A stretch of DNA of 64,000 bases. Origin: Spinacia oleracea (taxonomy: Eukaryota; Streptophyta; Magnoliopsida; Caryophyllales; Amaranthaceae). Made by a program: the position numbers and the translations under genes. Below, piece after piece: positions 1-12,014 of the stretch; within the stretch, counting starts at the first letter, position 1, and each line of letters begins with the position of its first letter. The stretch lies in NCBI RefSeq assembly GCF_020520425.1, contig NC_079492.1:144429861-144493860 (forward strand). Reading direction: 5' to 3'. The notes beneath the pieces are model-generated. The model made no database searches, had not been told where the DNA came from, and saw only the letters and a list, made by a program, of their open reading frames with translations.

Positions 1-361
1 AAAAAATATTTGTTAATAATTTATTTGACTAACCGATTAATTTAAATCTTAGTTTCTTAATTATTGTTCAATAGAAGTGACATTCCATACTACGTACTTA
101 GATTAATTATGCTTAAAAAAAATAAAAGCTTAAATGATACATGATCCCAAACTCTTTTTTGACATGAAGAACAACAACAAAATAAAAGGATGAACGAGAA
201 GCACATGTGATGCTATTATTGTATTGACTATCGGGTTGTGACCTTATTGTTGAGATCGCTCCACATTGTAGATAATATATTTTGCATCGATCTTGAACAT
301 AAATATAGGCGAACGTCCATGCCTACCAGATGTCAAACTCCCTCCTTACAATTTATTACAT
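1..361. other. AT-rich intergenic DNA, no gene seen
   Basis: Neither strand shows an open frame of useful length or a recognisable protein motif. It ends at the foldback that starts at 362. Confidence 0.5.
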
Positions 362-487
362 GTATCGTTATTGGACTATAAGGGAGATACATGTGTCTAC
401 AAGTCATATAACCTAGTCGTACAAGTCAGAGCCTAGGTTATACGACTTGTAGACACATGTATCTCCCTTATAGTCCAATAACGATAC
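362..487. repeat. Near-perfect 55-bp foldback (hairpin)
   Basis: Positions 362-416 and 433-487 are reverse complements with a single mismatch I can see, separated by a 16-nt loop. Arms start GTATCGTTATTGG and end in CTAG next to the loop. A transcript would fold into a long hairpin of the type that yields small RNAs. No protein is encoded. It may be a small foldback transposon, a young inverted duplication or a hairpin RNA locus; the sequence alone does not decide. Confidence 0.75.
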
Positions 488-539
488 CGCCAATAGATTT
501 GAGTGATTAATTTCTAAGTGTAAGCGATCGGTACGTTGC

Positions 540-1660
540 AAAGGACATAATTACAAAGCAAACACATTATAACTTCAAAATTCCAACCCCAATCCCTTAT
601 TCAAGGCTATACAAATTCAATCCCCAAGTTCAATTTCCAATTAAAAGATACAATCCTTTTAGCCATTTGATATTGTTCACAATGACTTATGGACTTCCCC
701 GGCCTTTTTTAAGATACAATCCTTTTTGCCATTTGATATCGATATTATGTTCTCTTCTTTGATGATTTTTCAATTTTTTTGTGAACATTTCCTTTGGCTG
801 AGAAATATTATGTGTATGGAAAATTCTTAGCATTTAAGGCCCATGTTCAAACCCAATTTGAACGTCATATTAAAAATGTCAAATGTGATAACGGGAGGGA
901 GTATGATAATGGTCAATTCGGGAAATATTATGAGTCAAATGAGATGTTCTTCAGCCATTCGTGTCCTCGTACGTCTTCCCAAAATGGAAAAGCCGAAAGA
1001 AAAATTCGATCCATAAATAACGTCACCCACAGTTTACTTGCATATGCCTCACTTCCCCATCCTTTTGGGGTCATGCATTGCAAATGACAACATATCTTCT
1101 AAATGTTTTACCAAGTCAATTATTGAGTCATGCCTCCCATCTCCAAATTCTTTACCAACGAAAACCTTCTTATTCTCATATTCGGTGTTTAGATGTCTAC
1201 GTTTTCCCCTATTTCCGTCAACTACTGCGTTTGTTTGGGGTGCCCTCCAAAATCATTATTTATCGTCATGTGACTTTCGATGAGACTAAGTTGCCGTTTT
1301 CTACTTTGAATTCACCAACAACTCACACTTATGATTTTTTGGATGAAGGTTTATCACCCTAGTCATCCATCACCTTGCCTCCCATTCTGCTGCACAGCCC
1401 AGCCCAAACACCTCCACGGAGGACCAGTCTGCCAGCCTCCCTCAATCCTCTATTTCTGATATGCACTCACTGCTGGCCCACAGCGCTCCTGCAGCCCAGG
1501 AAGCACCTAGTGTTGTCCCACTGCCAACTCAAGTGGATCAGCCCCCACACTTAGCCCAATCACCTACTGGCCCAAATCCTTATTTTCTATTCTACAGCCC
1601 ATACGTCTAAGCCAACAACCAATTGTCAAACAGATCCATAATCCCAGGGATAAGCGGATA
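540..1660 (+). mobile_element. Ty1/copia fossil, integrase and linker part only
   Basis: Translated pieces match the copia integrase core: a PFDIVHNDLW-like start near 660, then FKAHVQTQFERHIKNVKCDNG and the SSQNGKAERK region near 985-1010, followed by a Ser/Pro/Gln-rich linker at about 1370-1600 of the kind found between integrase and reverse transcriptase. LTRs, gag, reverse transcriptase and RNase H are not seen nearby. It is clearly broken, with several breaks, and looks old. A short direct duplication of the sequence at 643-673 recurs at 711-740. Confidence 0.8.
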
Positions 1661-2523
1661 ATTGGCGGAGACAAACCGACGCTGGGCATCTCTTGTCTCC
1701 ATACCAGGTACTCCGTACTTGGTATCATGGCATGCGACAATGTAGTTGGTATAAACAAGTTTATGACTAATTGGTGGTGATCAACTCGATGAATTGGATT
1801 TGGCAGGCCTCATGTGAGGTTAGTGGGGTCGTTGAGGATGCTAATCGGGATTTATCGAATTTGGATTCATTTTCAAACAATCATTAGTAAAGATATAAAC
1901 TTAATGCCTAGTGTAGTAAAGGAATAATTTGATTGAAACCAGGCCTAATTATGTAAAAGATTGAAACCAGGCCTATTCATGAATCATGAATCATGATTCA
2001 TGATAAACCTGAGCCACAACACCGACTCAGGTGACTGATGCCTATAAACGATCTCGAGAAAAAGTTCCATCTCTTTCTACGGGAAAAAGAAAAACTTACA
2101 TTGAGCAAACGGCAAACCCATCTTTGACATGGGTCGAAGGGAGAGTACGATTGTAAGAGTAGGGAAAACATTATTTCTTATTGCAGAGGATAATACGGAA
2201 TATTTTTTAGTATACGATAGAAAACTCTAGAAAGGAGTAGCAGCCAAAGAACATGATTTATCTGCATTGCATATACAGTTGCCGAGGACTATAAGATGCC
2301 TCACAAAATGAAAATCACTACACGATTTGTACATTGTTTCATAAAGTTATCTAAGGCAACGCATCAAGTCTCGCAAAATGAAGACCTGGATGACTCGAGA
2401 AACAAAACGATAAATATTGCAGTGAGCAATGTCTACCACAACATACGAGCATTGAAACACCAAATTGTAAGAGGATTATCTCTTAGGCAGTCTGTCATAC
2501 CTGTCCTAAAAGAAGCTTCAGCC
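1661..2523. other. Intergenic, 3' flank of KELP
   Basis: No coding signal was recognised here. A small palindromic cluster of TGAATCATGA-type words lies around 1978-2002. The part just left of 2524 should contain the 3' UTR of the minus-strand KELP gene. Confidence 0.4.
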
Positions 2524-5500
2524 TCAGTTCAACCGATCCTCCATTTTCTCGATAGCTTTCTCTATAGCAGGAATGTTCTTGTTGAAGGAGGACCACTGCT
2601 CAGCTGTTAAGCTAATTCCTACATGTAGAACAGAATAGCAGGGATATTATAAGGACCTGAAGCAATCAAAAGACAACACGACTCCTTTAAACATTACTTC
2701 TTATCAACACAACGCTGAAAACATCCCTAAGACTCCGTTTGGTAGGGTGTAAAACGTTTTCATGGAAAACGATTTTCCCTTTTTCAATCATTTTATGTTG
2801 TTTGGTTTGACAAGGATGAAAAACAATTTTCCATAACTCCTTCAAAGATGGAGAAACCTTTTTCCATTTCAAAGGGGGGTAACCACTTTTCCACCTTTCC
2901 TCCTCACCTCCCTCTCCCTTCTTCCCCTCAATATTCACCATCTTCTCCCATTTTCTTTTAAGCAACCAAACAAAGAAAAACTAGTTTGGAATTGTGTTTT
3001 TCCTTGGAAAATGTTTTCCATGAAAAATCATTTTGCATGGAGCCTAAAAGTCACCCATTAGAAGCACAATGAAATAATTTTCTCGATATCACCAAGGCTG
3101 TAAACAACTTATCTTAACTTCACAGTTTCCCAAGTTTTTATAAAAACTCTGTTGATTAAGGATTTAACTTATGCATCTCCAGTACATGCTCTATGCCTTG
3201 CTTCTTTTTTATTGAATGTTTTTGAGTAAAGAAGGTTCTTAGAATCATCTTAACTTCACAGTTTCCCAACTTTTTATAAAAACTCTGTTGATTAAGGATT
3301 AACTTATGCATCTCCAGTACATGCTCTATGCCTTGCTTCTTTTTTATTGAATGTTTTTGAGTAAAGAAGGTTCTTAGAATCATTTTAACTGCAGGTACCC
3401 CTTGATACTTTCAAATTAAAATCCATACCCCTTCAAGTTGACATTTTTAAAAAAAACAAGCGGGTAAAAAATGAATTTGCCTGGCAAATTACAAACTTGC
3501 AAGGAAACACAACTCATAGCTCTGAGCCTCTGATAACTGTGACACCTACAGCAGTTACTCCAGATATGGTTATCATTCCCAAAACAATTGCTTTCCACCT
3601 CGTCATCTACATTTAAGTTTTTGAGAATCCCGGAGGGATTGGGAAAGATCGTGTACCTTCAAATTTGTTAGATACGAGATACCTTTTCTTAAGGAAAATT
3701 TCTCAGATATGACCTTTATAAACACACTTTTGTCAGAAAGGACCTTGTAAAAGGTGGCAAACGAGGACCTTATAAATGGTTTTGGTTGCGAGGAAGGACC
3801 TTTTGCCGGTTTCCTAGAGTTGACAAATCTCTGGCATTGACTCTCACGTGGACTGCAAGTCGCTAACCATGGCTCAACATTGGATTTGGTTTGAAAATAA
3901 CCAAGGTATTAATAACCCTCTATGGATTCAATTACCTAAATTACCGCTTTATTTTTGTCCTCGAGTCGACTTTCTAAGAGACGAGAATGTAAATAGAAAA
4001 CGTCGCCTGAGAAAGCCTCACGCCCCCCCCCCCCCCCCCCGTTTCCTTTGTACGAGAGACCAACAACTAAAGAAAGAGCTTGTATGGACTGTTATAAACA
4101 AATGAAAGTTGCACATTTAGAAACACGAACCTCTTAAGAGCTCGGTTCCATGAAGGTGATGCAGAACTATAAATGGACTCCCTAAAGGTATACCACTTAG
4201 GCAGGAAGTAAACAGACCAATAATTGTACTTAGTAACATTTCTCCCTCTGAGGCAGGACCCAGGAAAAACTATAGAATCATTGCAGAGGAAGAAGAAGCA
4301 GTAAATGACATGCTGCCCACGTTATATAACATACAGAACTACTGAATCATGACTCTTTCAATATCTGACCCACATACAGCATTTCAGATTTTGACTCAAA
4401 TTCAGCATAAACATCAAAATTCAATATGCTCCTTAAAATAGATTGCTTCACCACGGACCTGCTATTTGGTTCGAGGCAAATACATTATAAACACTCGTCA
4501 AAGATAGAACACTCACAGATTCCAGTCTCATCCTAACAATGCCATCGCTGATAAAGCTTTACGGTTAAAAATCTGAAACGTATACTTAAGCGCACAGCCC
4601 CGCAAATACATATATAAACACGTAACACCATGCCATTTTCCTATTTATAAAATTGAAAAATATGTCAAAAAATAGTTACAAGCTACATTCCTTCTGCTCT
4701 TATTTTCACCTCAAGTATTCACTTCAACATGGTTATAGACTTATAGTCCTCACAAATACTTTACACTTCATTTCAAACCAAAAACTGCAACAAGTTGTGG
4801 CAAAACTAGACAAATTGACAGGTACCCATGCCCAACACTAGTGACTCATCTCAGTAACCGGGTAGGCGGGTACAAGTATCTCTAAAACTCTGATAGTACA
4901 ATTATTCACCAAAATACCAAACAATCAACAATCACTTCACTCAAAATATGCATTGTAAATTAGGGAAACTACATAATTAGCTTCAAGGAGAAGTGGAAAA
5001 CACATGGAATTTGCAAATATCGAATGACAATAAAGTTCACAATTTGAAGCTAGAAGTACCAATGTACCATAGAGAAAACCCAATGCAGCAGCACATATAT
5101 CTAGCCAATACAATGATGGCGGCAGGCCGGAAGTAAAATAGTAGACTCATACCTTTAGAGGTAGGAAGAAATTTTCCATCCTTCTTATAGTATTCCCTAA
5201 TTGACACCAATGTCTTCCCCTTGAAATCCTGAATCGTCACTCTTCGCTTTTCAGACAACTGCATGAAAAAATCATCCAATCAAATCCAATTCTGACAAGC
5301 TAGTTACCCCAGCTCATGAACAAATACACATAACATAGACAAAATTAAACCGAAAATGACAGAACTAATCGGTAAATTAAAGCATTTCAAGCGACAATAC
5401 ACAAAAACCTGAAACTAGGGTTTACAAAATCACAAATTATTTCAGAAATTCAAGCTTTAAAAACAAGTATTGCAAAATCACAAATTGAATAAGTTCAAAA

Positions 5501-5864
5501 CAGAAAAAGGAATTAAAGAACTAACTTGGCAGATGATAAGATCGCCGGCTTCGTCATACTCTTTGCCATCAGAACGTCTCTTATTACTCTCTTCCTCCTC
5601 CTCTTCCTGTTCTTCTTCTTGTTGTACCTCTTCTACTTCGCCGCCGCCGCTACCGCCTTCAGGAGCATCGATTTGCTGCTGCTGTTGAAGGAAACCTTCA
5701 ACAATCTGCCGGACAAACTTCTTACGAGAAGGTTCAGAAAGGTCTATACCGAGCTTCTCGCCGGCGAGAGTGCGGACGTTAAACTCGGTCATCTTTAGCA
5801 TATCGGCGGTACGAAGGATTTCTACCACCGTCTCTTCCACCTTCTCCTTCGTCGCCGCGTCCAT
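2524..5864 (-). CDS. KELP: RNA polymerase II transcriptional coactivator KELP (PC4 family), three exons
   Basis: The reconstructed coding exons are 5864-5526, 5258-5153 and 2618-2524. The donors read CAA|GTTAGT and AAAG|GTATGA; the acceptors are GCAG| and TGTAG|. The joined length is 540 nt, giving 179 residues. Residues 1 to about 60 form the DEK_C/KELP N-terminal domain (MDAATKEKVEETVVEIL, then FVRQIVEGFL). A Gln/Gly and acidic linker follows (about 61-105). The PC4 single-stranded-DNA-binding domain covers about 106-179, with the hallmark KRRVTIQDFKGKTLVSIREY, the YYKKDGKFLPTSKG stretch, and the end ISLTAEQW...AIEKMEDRLN. Plant KELP proteins bind DNA and act as nuclear coactivators. Length and domain order are those of an intact family member. 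The second intron is long (5152-2619) and holds a MITE-like element, a tandem duplication and a C18 run. The third exon is easy to miss because it is 95 nt long and 2.5 kb away. Confidence 0.93.
2729..3047. mobile_element. MITE-like inverted-repeat element in KELP intron 2
   Basis: The ends are imperfect inverted repeats of about 45 bp: AAGACTCCGTTTGGTAGGG... with TTTTCATGGAAAAC inside on the left, and the reverse complement of TAGGCTCCATGCAAAATG with the same TTTTCATGGAAAAC core on the right. The middle is purine/pyrimidine-biased and non-coding. The 'CTCCGTTTGG' start is common among plant hAT-like MITEs. I found no clean target duplication. Confidence 0.5.
3111..3381. repeat. Two-copy tandem duplication, about 136-bp unit
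   Basis: The segment starting ATCTTAACTTCACAGTTTCC at 3111 recurs at 3247 and runs to about 3381 with only a few differences. It lies in KELP intron 2 and creates a spurious repeated reading frame on the minus strand. Confidence 0.85.
4023..4040. repeat. Poly-C run (18 C)
   Basis: An uninterrupted run of 18 C lies in KELP intron 2. On the transcribed minus strand it is a G18 tract in the pre-mRNA and could fold as a G-quadruplex. Confidence 0.9.
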
Positions 5865-8800
5865 TTTCCACTCTCTGTAAGTCTGATGAACTGGCGTTCG
5901 TGCAGGCTGCAGCTGTGAAAGTGCAAGTTATATTCCGTTTTTGGAAGGACCGAATGAATGCGTAGGTGATTTCTTTTATATTCATGGCATTGTTTTGGTA
6001 ATTCACATAGGATTGAGATTGATAATAAAAAAATTAAAAATAAATAAATTAGGTAGGTAGGAAAATCTGAAGGTACGAAGGTAGTATTTCGGGTACAGTA
6101 CATACGAGTTTTAGTTTTGTAGAGCAATTTTCGGCAACAATGTTTAAAGATATCTCAAAATACGTCACATTTTCAATTAATTCTCAATCTATCGTCCACA
6201 TCAGCATTGACATAAACAGAAATACTAATGTTTCCGGTTCAGCGATTAAGGAAATATCGCTAATTCAATTGGCGATCAATTTGTGATGTTGCTCATATTT
6301 ATAACTAACTAAAAAAGTCTCTGGTCAAGTTTGACCAGAATTGATAACATAAGAACACCGCACCACCAAGCCTTCCTCAACTGCTTCCAACCTACTTGCA
6401 ACACAGCTCATTAACCTGACCTAGCCAACAGCCACTGCAGCGCATGAAATAACCACTACAAACCGACCACTACAATAAGGGACATAAACCTACCCCCCTT
6501 CAAGCTGACAGCCACGACTGCGCCATATCTGAAACGTCACCAGCAACAACATTCAAAACAATAGTCAAAACACACAATGACATGTTGTAACCAAAACTAT
6601 ATTCCTAGCCAATTAGCTCATATTTCAAATCAAGCTCATCCTTGCATAATACTTCTGCTAATATCACAAAATCAGAATACTTCTGCTAATATCACAAAAT
6701 CAGAATACTTCTACAGCTTGATTCGAAAACTACAGGATGAATTATTTTATCAATACAAAAGCTACTTCTTTTACCCTTTCAGTGCATTTCATATATTGTA
6801 GACTAAGCCTTGAATTTTACAACTTGTAGCAGATAAACAAAATTTAAAACCCTTCATTGTATAGACACCATCCCCGTTTGCACAGAACGACAGAAAAGGC
6901 TTAAGAAGTTATTTGAGTGAAAAAGGAATAGCAGAGGTGCAAACAACATACTCCATATGCATCTGATTGAGACAGACTTCTACCTAACATAACATTTGAT
7001 CAACTATTCAAGATCATGTTCAACACGTATCAAAAGAAAAATATAGTCATTGCATAAAGAAAAAACCCAGCTAGTTCATCTTGCATAAGAAAAGCAATCA
7101 AATCAAGGCACCAGGTAGTTTTTGTGAAAATAGAATACAATCTATTACGAGCTATGTAAATACATCTATTTTTTATGGGCTAGGAATTTAGATCGCAAAG
7201 TCGGTAAGTTTCAATATCATACTCTAAATTATTAAAATCCCATCACAATAGTTATTTTTGTAACATAAAAATCGGCAAAAGCTCAACATGAACTGATAAA
7301 TCAAGCATATTTTTTTCAAGTATTATTTATTCGCGAGAACATATTCATTACAAAAGGCAATATATTTGTATATCTTGATTTATTGAATCACCCAAATTAA
7401 GATGGTTGTAAAGCTAATATGAGAAACCCTCAAAGAATCAACACCAAACGAAACAAAAAGGGAAAAAAATAGCACTTGATTAATCCTACCTAGCAGGTAA
7501 AACGTACTTTCCGGTTCAAATTGAGTACCCTCCATGTTCTTATTCTCCCCAGTCCCCGATCCCCAATCCCTCCCACCCCCTCCCCCTCTTTCGCTCCCTC
7601 TCCCATTCTTTCTCCAACTCTTATCTTCAAGTATGTCGTACTCTTTATCCCTCTCTATCACCTCCTCTATCATTGTTTCAAATAGAAACTGAGAATTTAT
7701 GTATTGGTATAATTATGGTTAATTCAAAAATCATGTACAAGGGGATGATTAGTTGCAGAGTTGCAATGAATACCAACAAGATTATAATTGTGCATGCTTG
7801 CCTGAAAAACACAGCCATGCTCCAATTGTAGCAGCAACATCTGTTCAGAGCATCTGTTCTGTCTCCACAAAGTATTATGTATTAACAACATCTATTTATT
7901 ATGACTTCTAACTTGATGCCTCAAACTTGGAACTGATGTATAATTGTATATAAATATTACTTACCACAACAGCAAAAGAAAAAGTGAGGAGAAATGCACT
8001 TGCAAACATAATAGTCATCTCCATATGCAGTGCCAACTCCAAGAAATATACATAGTATACATTCTGAATAAGCTGAAGTTTACAAATAAAGTTCCTTTAT
8101 ATCCGACAAAAGCTATATTACTAAGCCATAAAAAACAAACCAGTAGAGCTTAAAAAGATCTACTATAATTGATGACCAAAAATCATGGGTGGGAATCCAT
8201 TTTCAAGTGTACTTATTCCGATGCTTGCGGAGTAAGCAGATTTCATATACTCTTTCTCCACTCTTGAGTTCACCTTTATGTTCTCAATTGATGACCCCTT
8301 ATAGTGCTTCTTCTTTAGCCTTGTTAGTAGGAAATTGAAATGTATTAACAAACAAAAAGGAGTCCAACGATAACATTAACTTGTAGTACTACTTCCATTT
8401 AAATGGGAAGATGGTGCAAAAAAAAGGACACAAAGCTCACCTAATAGTTCAAAAACCTGCAAATTTGTACCCCATCACAATTATAATCATACTTTTTAAT
8501 AGAATTTAGTAATGCTTGTTCAATAAATTTATATGTGACCTCCGAGAGTGCATTAGATGTTGGATCATATTAGTCGTAGATTTCAGAAAGTGCATTAGAT
8601 ATCCATTATACTTTTCCCTCTGACAAACAACACAATCGAAGCAGTTAGATTGTTCGGTTTTCATTAACATTCTATTTAAACAACAGACCCACTTTATTTT
8701 TACCCATCACGTACGTATTTGCTGTTCAATAAAAACAACAGTTTCTAAACTACCAACAACTCAACAAGTGATGCAAAGTATACGCAAGTAACAAAAGTGA

Positions 8801-8969
8801 GACACGATAATAATCTGTTCATAAAGAGTAACATCCAAAGATATTAAAGCAGATTCACATTTACAATTGTAAAGATTCAAAAACGAAGCAAAAAATTAGT
8901 CAATCAAAACCATATTCAAATCCAATATTGAACCTCAAAATTCAACATTGGATGAAGGAAGGTGGAGAG
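5865..8969. other. Intergenic region upstream of KELP, no gene recognised
   Basis: The first 100-300 bases right of 5864 should hold the KELP promoter and 5' UTR; no convincing TATA box stands out. Further right the DNA is AT-rich. The minus-strand frame at 8163-8351 (62 residues) matches nothing I recognise and has no supporting splice structure. Confidence 0.4.
6648..6703. repeat. Two-copy 28-bp direct repeat
   Basis: The unit AATACTTCTGCTAATATCAC plus eight more bases occurs twice head to tail (6648-6675 and 6676-6703), and a partial third start follows. Confidence 0.8.
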
Positions 8970-9493
8970 TAGAGCTGGCAATGGGTTGAGTTGGGTCGAA
9001 ATCAGGTCGACCCATTTATAAACGGGTTGAGATTTTCCCAACCCAACCCGACATGTTTAATTAAACGGGTTGAGATTTTCAACCCAATCCAACCCAACTA
9101 TAAACGGGTTGACCTGAAGTTGACCCTTTTAATTTTTTTTTCCCACTTTTAAGTGTAAATTGATTTGACTATAGAATTGCGAGGTGATTTTGTTATGGCA
9201 TATCTCATAGCAAAAAGTAATTTTTCAATATGTATTTGACATGAATCAAAACGTCAAATAATTATTCAATGTTGAAGGGAAAATGAGAAATAAAATCTTT
9301 CAAATCACATTATACATATCTATATTACATACTTGCTTGCACTTAAACGGGTTAGACGGGTTGTTTTCGGGTTGAAAATTTCAACCTGACCCAACCCATT
9401 TAATTAAACGGGTTAAAAATCTTGACCCAACCCTTTATTATTGGGTTGGGTTCGGATTGGGTTGGTGGGTTGGGTCAATTTTTGCCAGCTCTA
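8970..9493. mobile_element. hAT-type MITE, TIR TAGAGCTGGCAA, 8-bp target duplication
   Basis: The element starts TAGAGCTGGCAA and ends TTGCCAGCTCTA. The flanking 8-mers GTGGAGAG (8962-8969 and 9494-9501) are identical, which is the size hAT transposases make. The interior is rich in GGGTTGGGTC and GACCCAACCC words, so subterminal regions are also mutually complementary. There is no coding capacity, so it is a non-autonomous element. Confidence 0.92.
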
Positions 9494-9501
9494 GTGGAGA
9501 G

Positions 9502-10494
9502 AAACAAAGAAGATAGAAACCCTAGAAATCTCTTTCAATTATCTCCTAAATTAAACCCTAAAAAATCAAGACACTCAAGGAGGAACACCGTCCTCTATGA
9601 ATTAAACTCCAGTTCAATCAGCAGCAAAAGTTTCATGTTCCCTATTTTAATAGTGTAGTAAATTCATTAGGCACATCAGGATTCTACAATTCAAAAGATA
9701 CACATACACACCTTAGAATAAACAACTACTTCAAAATCAAATTAGGCTTTAGTTTTACAAGCGTATCTCATGGATGTAAACTTCCCCATCATAAGAGCTA
9801 GAACAAGAGCTTGCATAGCTGCATATAGATAGTAGAAACATTCTCAGACAAAGGAAAACAGTTTCATAACCAATTTCTTGACACAAAACGTTTACATGAA
9901 TAGTTGTTTGAGAATAAGCACAACCTCCTCATATACTCTACCCTTCAGCAAGACAGGTGCTCTAGCCTCTAAACCATTTTAGAATAATCACCATTGTCCA
10001 ATTCACTACATTGATCAGGGTGTTCATTCTACCCACAGTACCTACCCCTAATCTTTCAGCATTCAAAACAATATGACAAATTAATGGTCACTTCTATATT
10101 GTCAAAATAGAAAGAACCAAGAAAATAGTCAGGTTTCACCCTCATATCAGAAAAAAAAAAAAAACAGATGAAACTCAAGTTCGCTAGTTGGTCAGGTCTA
10201 ATACACGTGTTAAGTTTTCTTTCTCATAGTCCAAAGTGACATGGCTGACAGTGACGAACCAATTAGCACGTAAGTACCACCAAGTAATAAGGTCCCTGAG
10301 ATTATGAATAAGACAAAGATCTCTTATAGTTACTGCCATGATTAGCATCTACTTATTATCAGAGGGATAAACATTAATTCCTAAGCCTGAAAACCTCGAC
10401 CAATTTACCAGGGTCCAGGCCCTTGTTCAAATGAGTATAAAGACAAAAAAAAAAAACGCATGTACGGAAATGTACATCATTGTTGCAACATTGA
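9502..10494. other. Intergenic, no gene seen
   Basis: AT-rich DNA with a few A runs. I looked on the minus strand for the C-terminal PUF repeats that would follow the pseudogene at 10495-11560 and did not find them. Confidence 0.45.
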
Positions 10495-11560
10495 GACCAA
10501 CCTGAACAACATAGTTTCCGTACCTATCCTATACCAACACACTGCATAATCTCATCCATATACATTGAGTTGTTGGGTTGTTGCAGAACTCTGAGAATCA
10601 AAATTAACCAATCAAGATTCACATTATATCCCACTAACATCAGTTGTACAGCTTAGAAACATTTGCATCAACAAGAGACAATAAAAGTGTTAGTATTGTT
10701 AAACATGGATAACATGACAACCTTATGGATGGGTTAACAAATTTGCAACTTAATCATAGGAAGTTGATAAGATAAGCTAGATATAATCTTCAGGTATGCA
10801 CTCAATGAACTTTTGGGGATGCATGATTTCCATTTTGGTCGCGTACACAGCGCATCAGATGGTCATCAAGTTCCATAACCATATTCTTTTGCTGGTCCAA
10901 ATCAACAACGTAACTTCAAATCTTCAATGGCATGTTAAGCAAGAACAAAGCGTCAGAACCTCAAAGAAGTACGATGTAAGTCCTGATAACCAAAACATTC
11001 CCTATTTTTACTTTTCTTAAGAAAAATAACTGGAAGTTCCATTAATTGTGATAATCATTCATAAATAGTTTAAAAACATTGGCACTACGACTACTACCCC
11101 CTAAGCACTGAATTGAGTGAGAACAAAAGTTTCCTCTGAAACATATATTTCTGATAAAGAAGCTTTATCCGAAGCCAAGACTTTCGAAGCTTATTTTCTG
11201 AAAAGGGAGAAATAGAGAACTACAATAAAGAAAAAAAAAACCATACCTTCTGGTCAACAACCATACATTTGAAGACTTAGTGTCAAAATATGACCAGCTA
11301 TCTTATCAGCAAGTTCTCTGATTTGGGAAGTTGTTTCGTGTTCAAAACACTGCATGCCACAATTCGAATCTGTCGGGAAAAAGGTACAGTCCCATTTGAA
11401 AAATTAAACATAAGCACCATTGTTCGAAGGCTATAGAAAAACTCATAAACAAAGCACATGGATGCAGACATTTTGTTCTCCTTAACAACAAAAATATGAC
11501 ACTTAAAATATGCTTACAAACAACATAATTGGAACTGGCATGGGGCATAAAACGACACTC
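10495..11560 (-). pseudogene. Broken Pumilio/PUF RNA-binding protein copy with intron remnants
   Basis: Reading the minus strand from right to left, pieces appear in the correct order of a plant Pumilio domain. PHASSNYVV (about 11510-11545) corresponds to LPHAS...FGNYV and lacks about eight residues. FEHETTSQIRELADK, continuing to LTLSLQMYGC, lies at about 11245-11345 and is followed by a stop. VVDLDQQ then [20 protein letters not shown] at about 10830-10905 continues through an IECIPED-like part to LTHP at about 10715. MDEIMQCVGIG then DRYGNYVVQ lies at about 10500-10560 and ends at a GT. Frameshifts and stops interrupt every block. AG and GT borders flank several blocks, so this is a decayed duplicate of the intron-bearing gene and not a processed copy. 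PUF proteins bind 3' UTRs and repress mRNAs; this copy cannot make a full eight-repeat domain. The C-terminal repeats are missing. Confidence 0.85.
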
Positions 11561-11589
11561 CAACATTTTCGGCTTCCTATTGAACATAA

Positions 11590-12014
11590 CCTATAAAAGT
11601 TTATACTAACTACGAAGTATTTAGCATCTCCCCTTCCACATTACTAAAATCCCTCAACTCGGTGTAATTGATCATAAATTAAGACTTCCGGAAGCACCAA
11701 TAGTAACCAGATTCTAAACAATATAAGCTTTAAGAAAATGTCCAAATTTCACTTCAAATTCACATTAGGATGTTACCAGTACATCGAAAATCCATAAGGC
11801 TTAACAATCATACAAGTCTAAAATTGCAAAAGAAAATCTCGACCAAGACCTAGAAATTAAAATCGGGGATAAGTGAAAAAAGGCTAGAACCCTAATGAAC
11901 CAAAATTACGAACCTAACCAACATCCCAGTTGAGAAAACAGATAGAAACCTACACAACAAAACAATAAACCTTTGAATTCTATGCCAATTAAGCAAATCA
12001 GACAAACGCCTAAC
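11590..12014. other. Non-coding stretch between the PUF pseudogene and a possible exon
   Basis: AT-rich DNA in which no coding block was recognised. Confidence 0.35.

Noticed and set aside
3156-3383. Minus-strand frame with a repeated peptide
   Set aside because: Created by the 136-bp tandem duplication in an intron; no family likeness and no start context.
5526-5798. Leu/Phe-rich plus-strand frame resembling a membrane protein
   Set aside because: Antisense of KELP exon 1, where GAA/GAG Glu codons read as TTC/CTC on the other strand.
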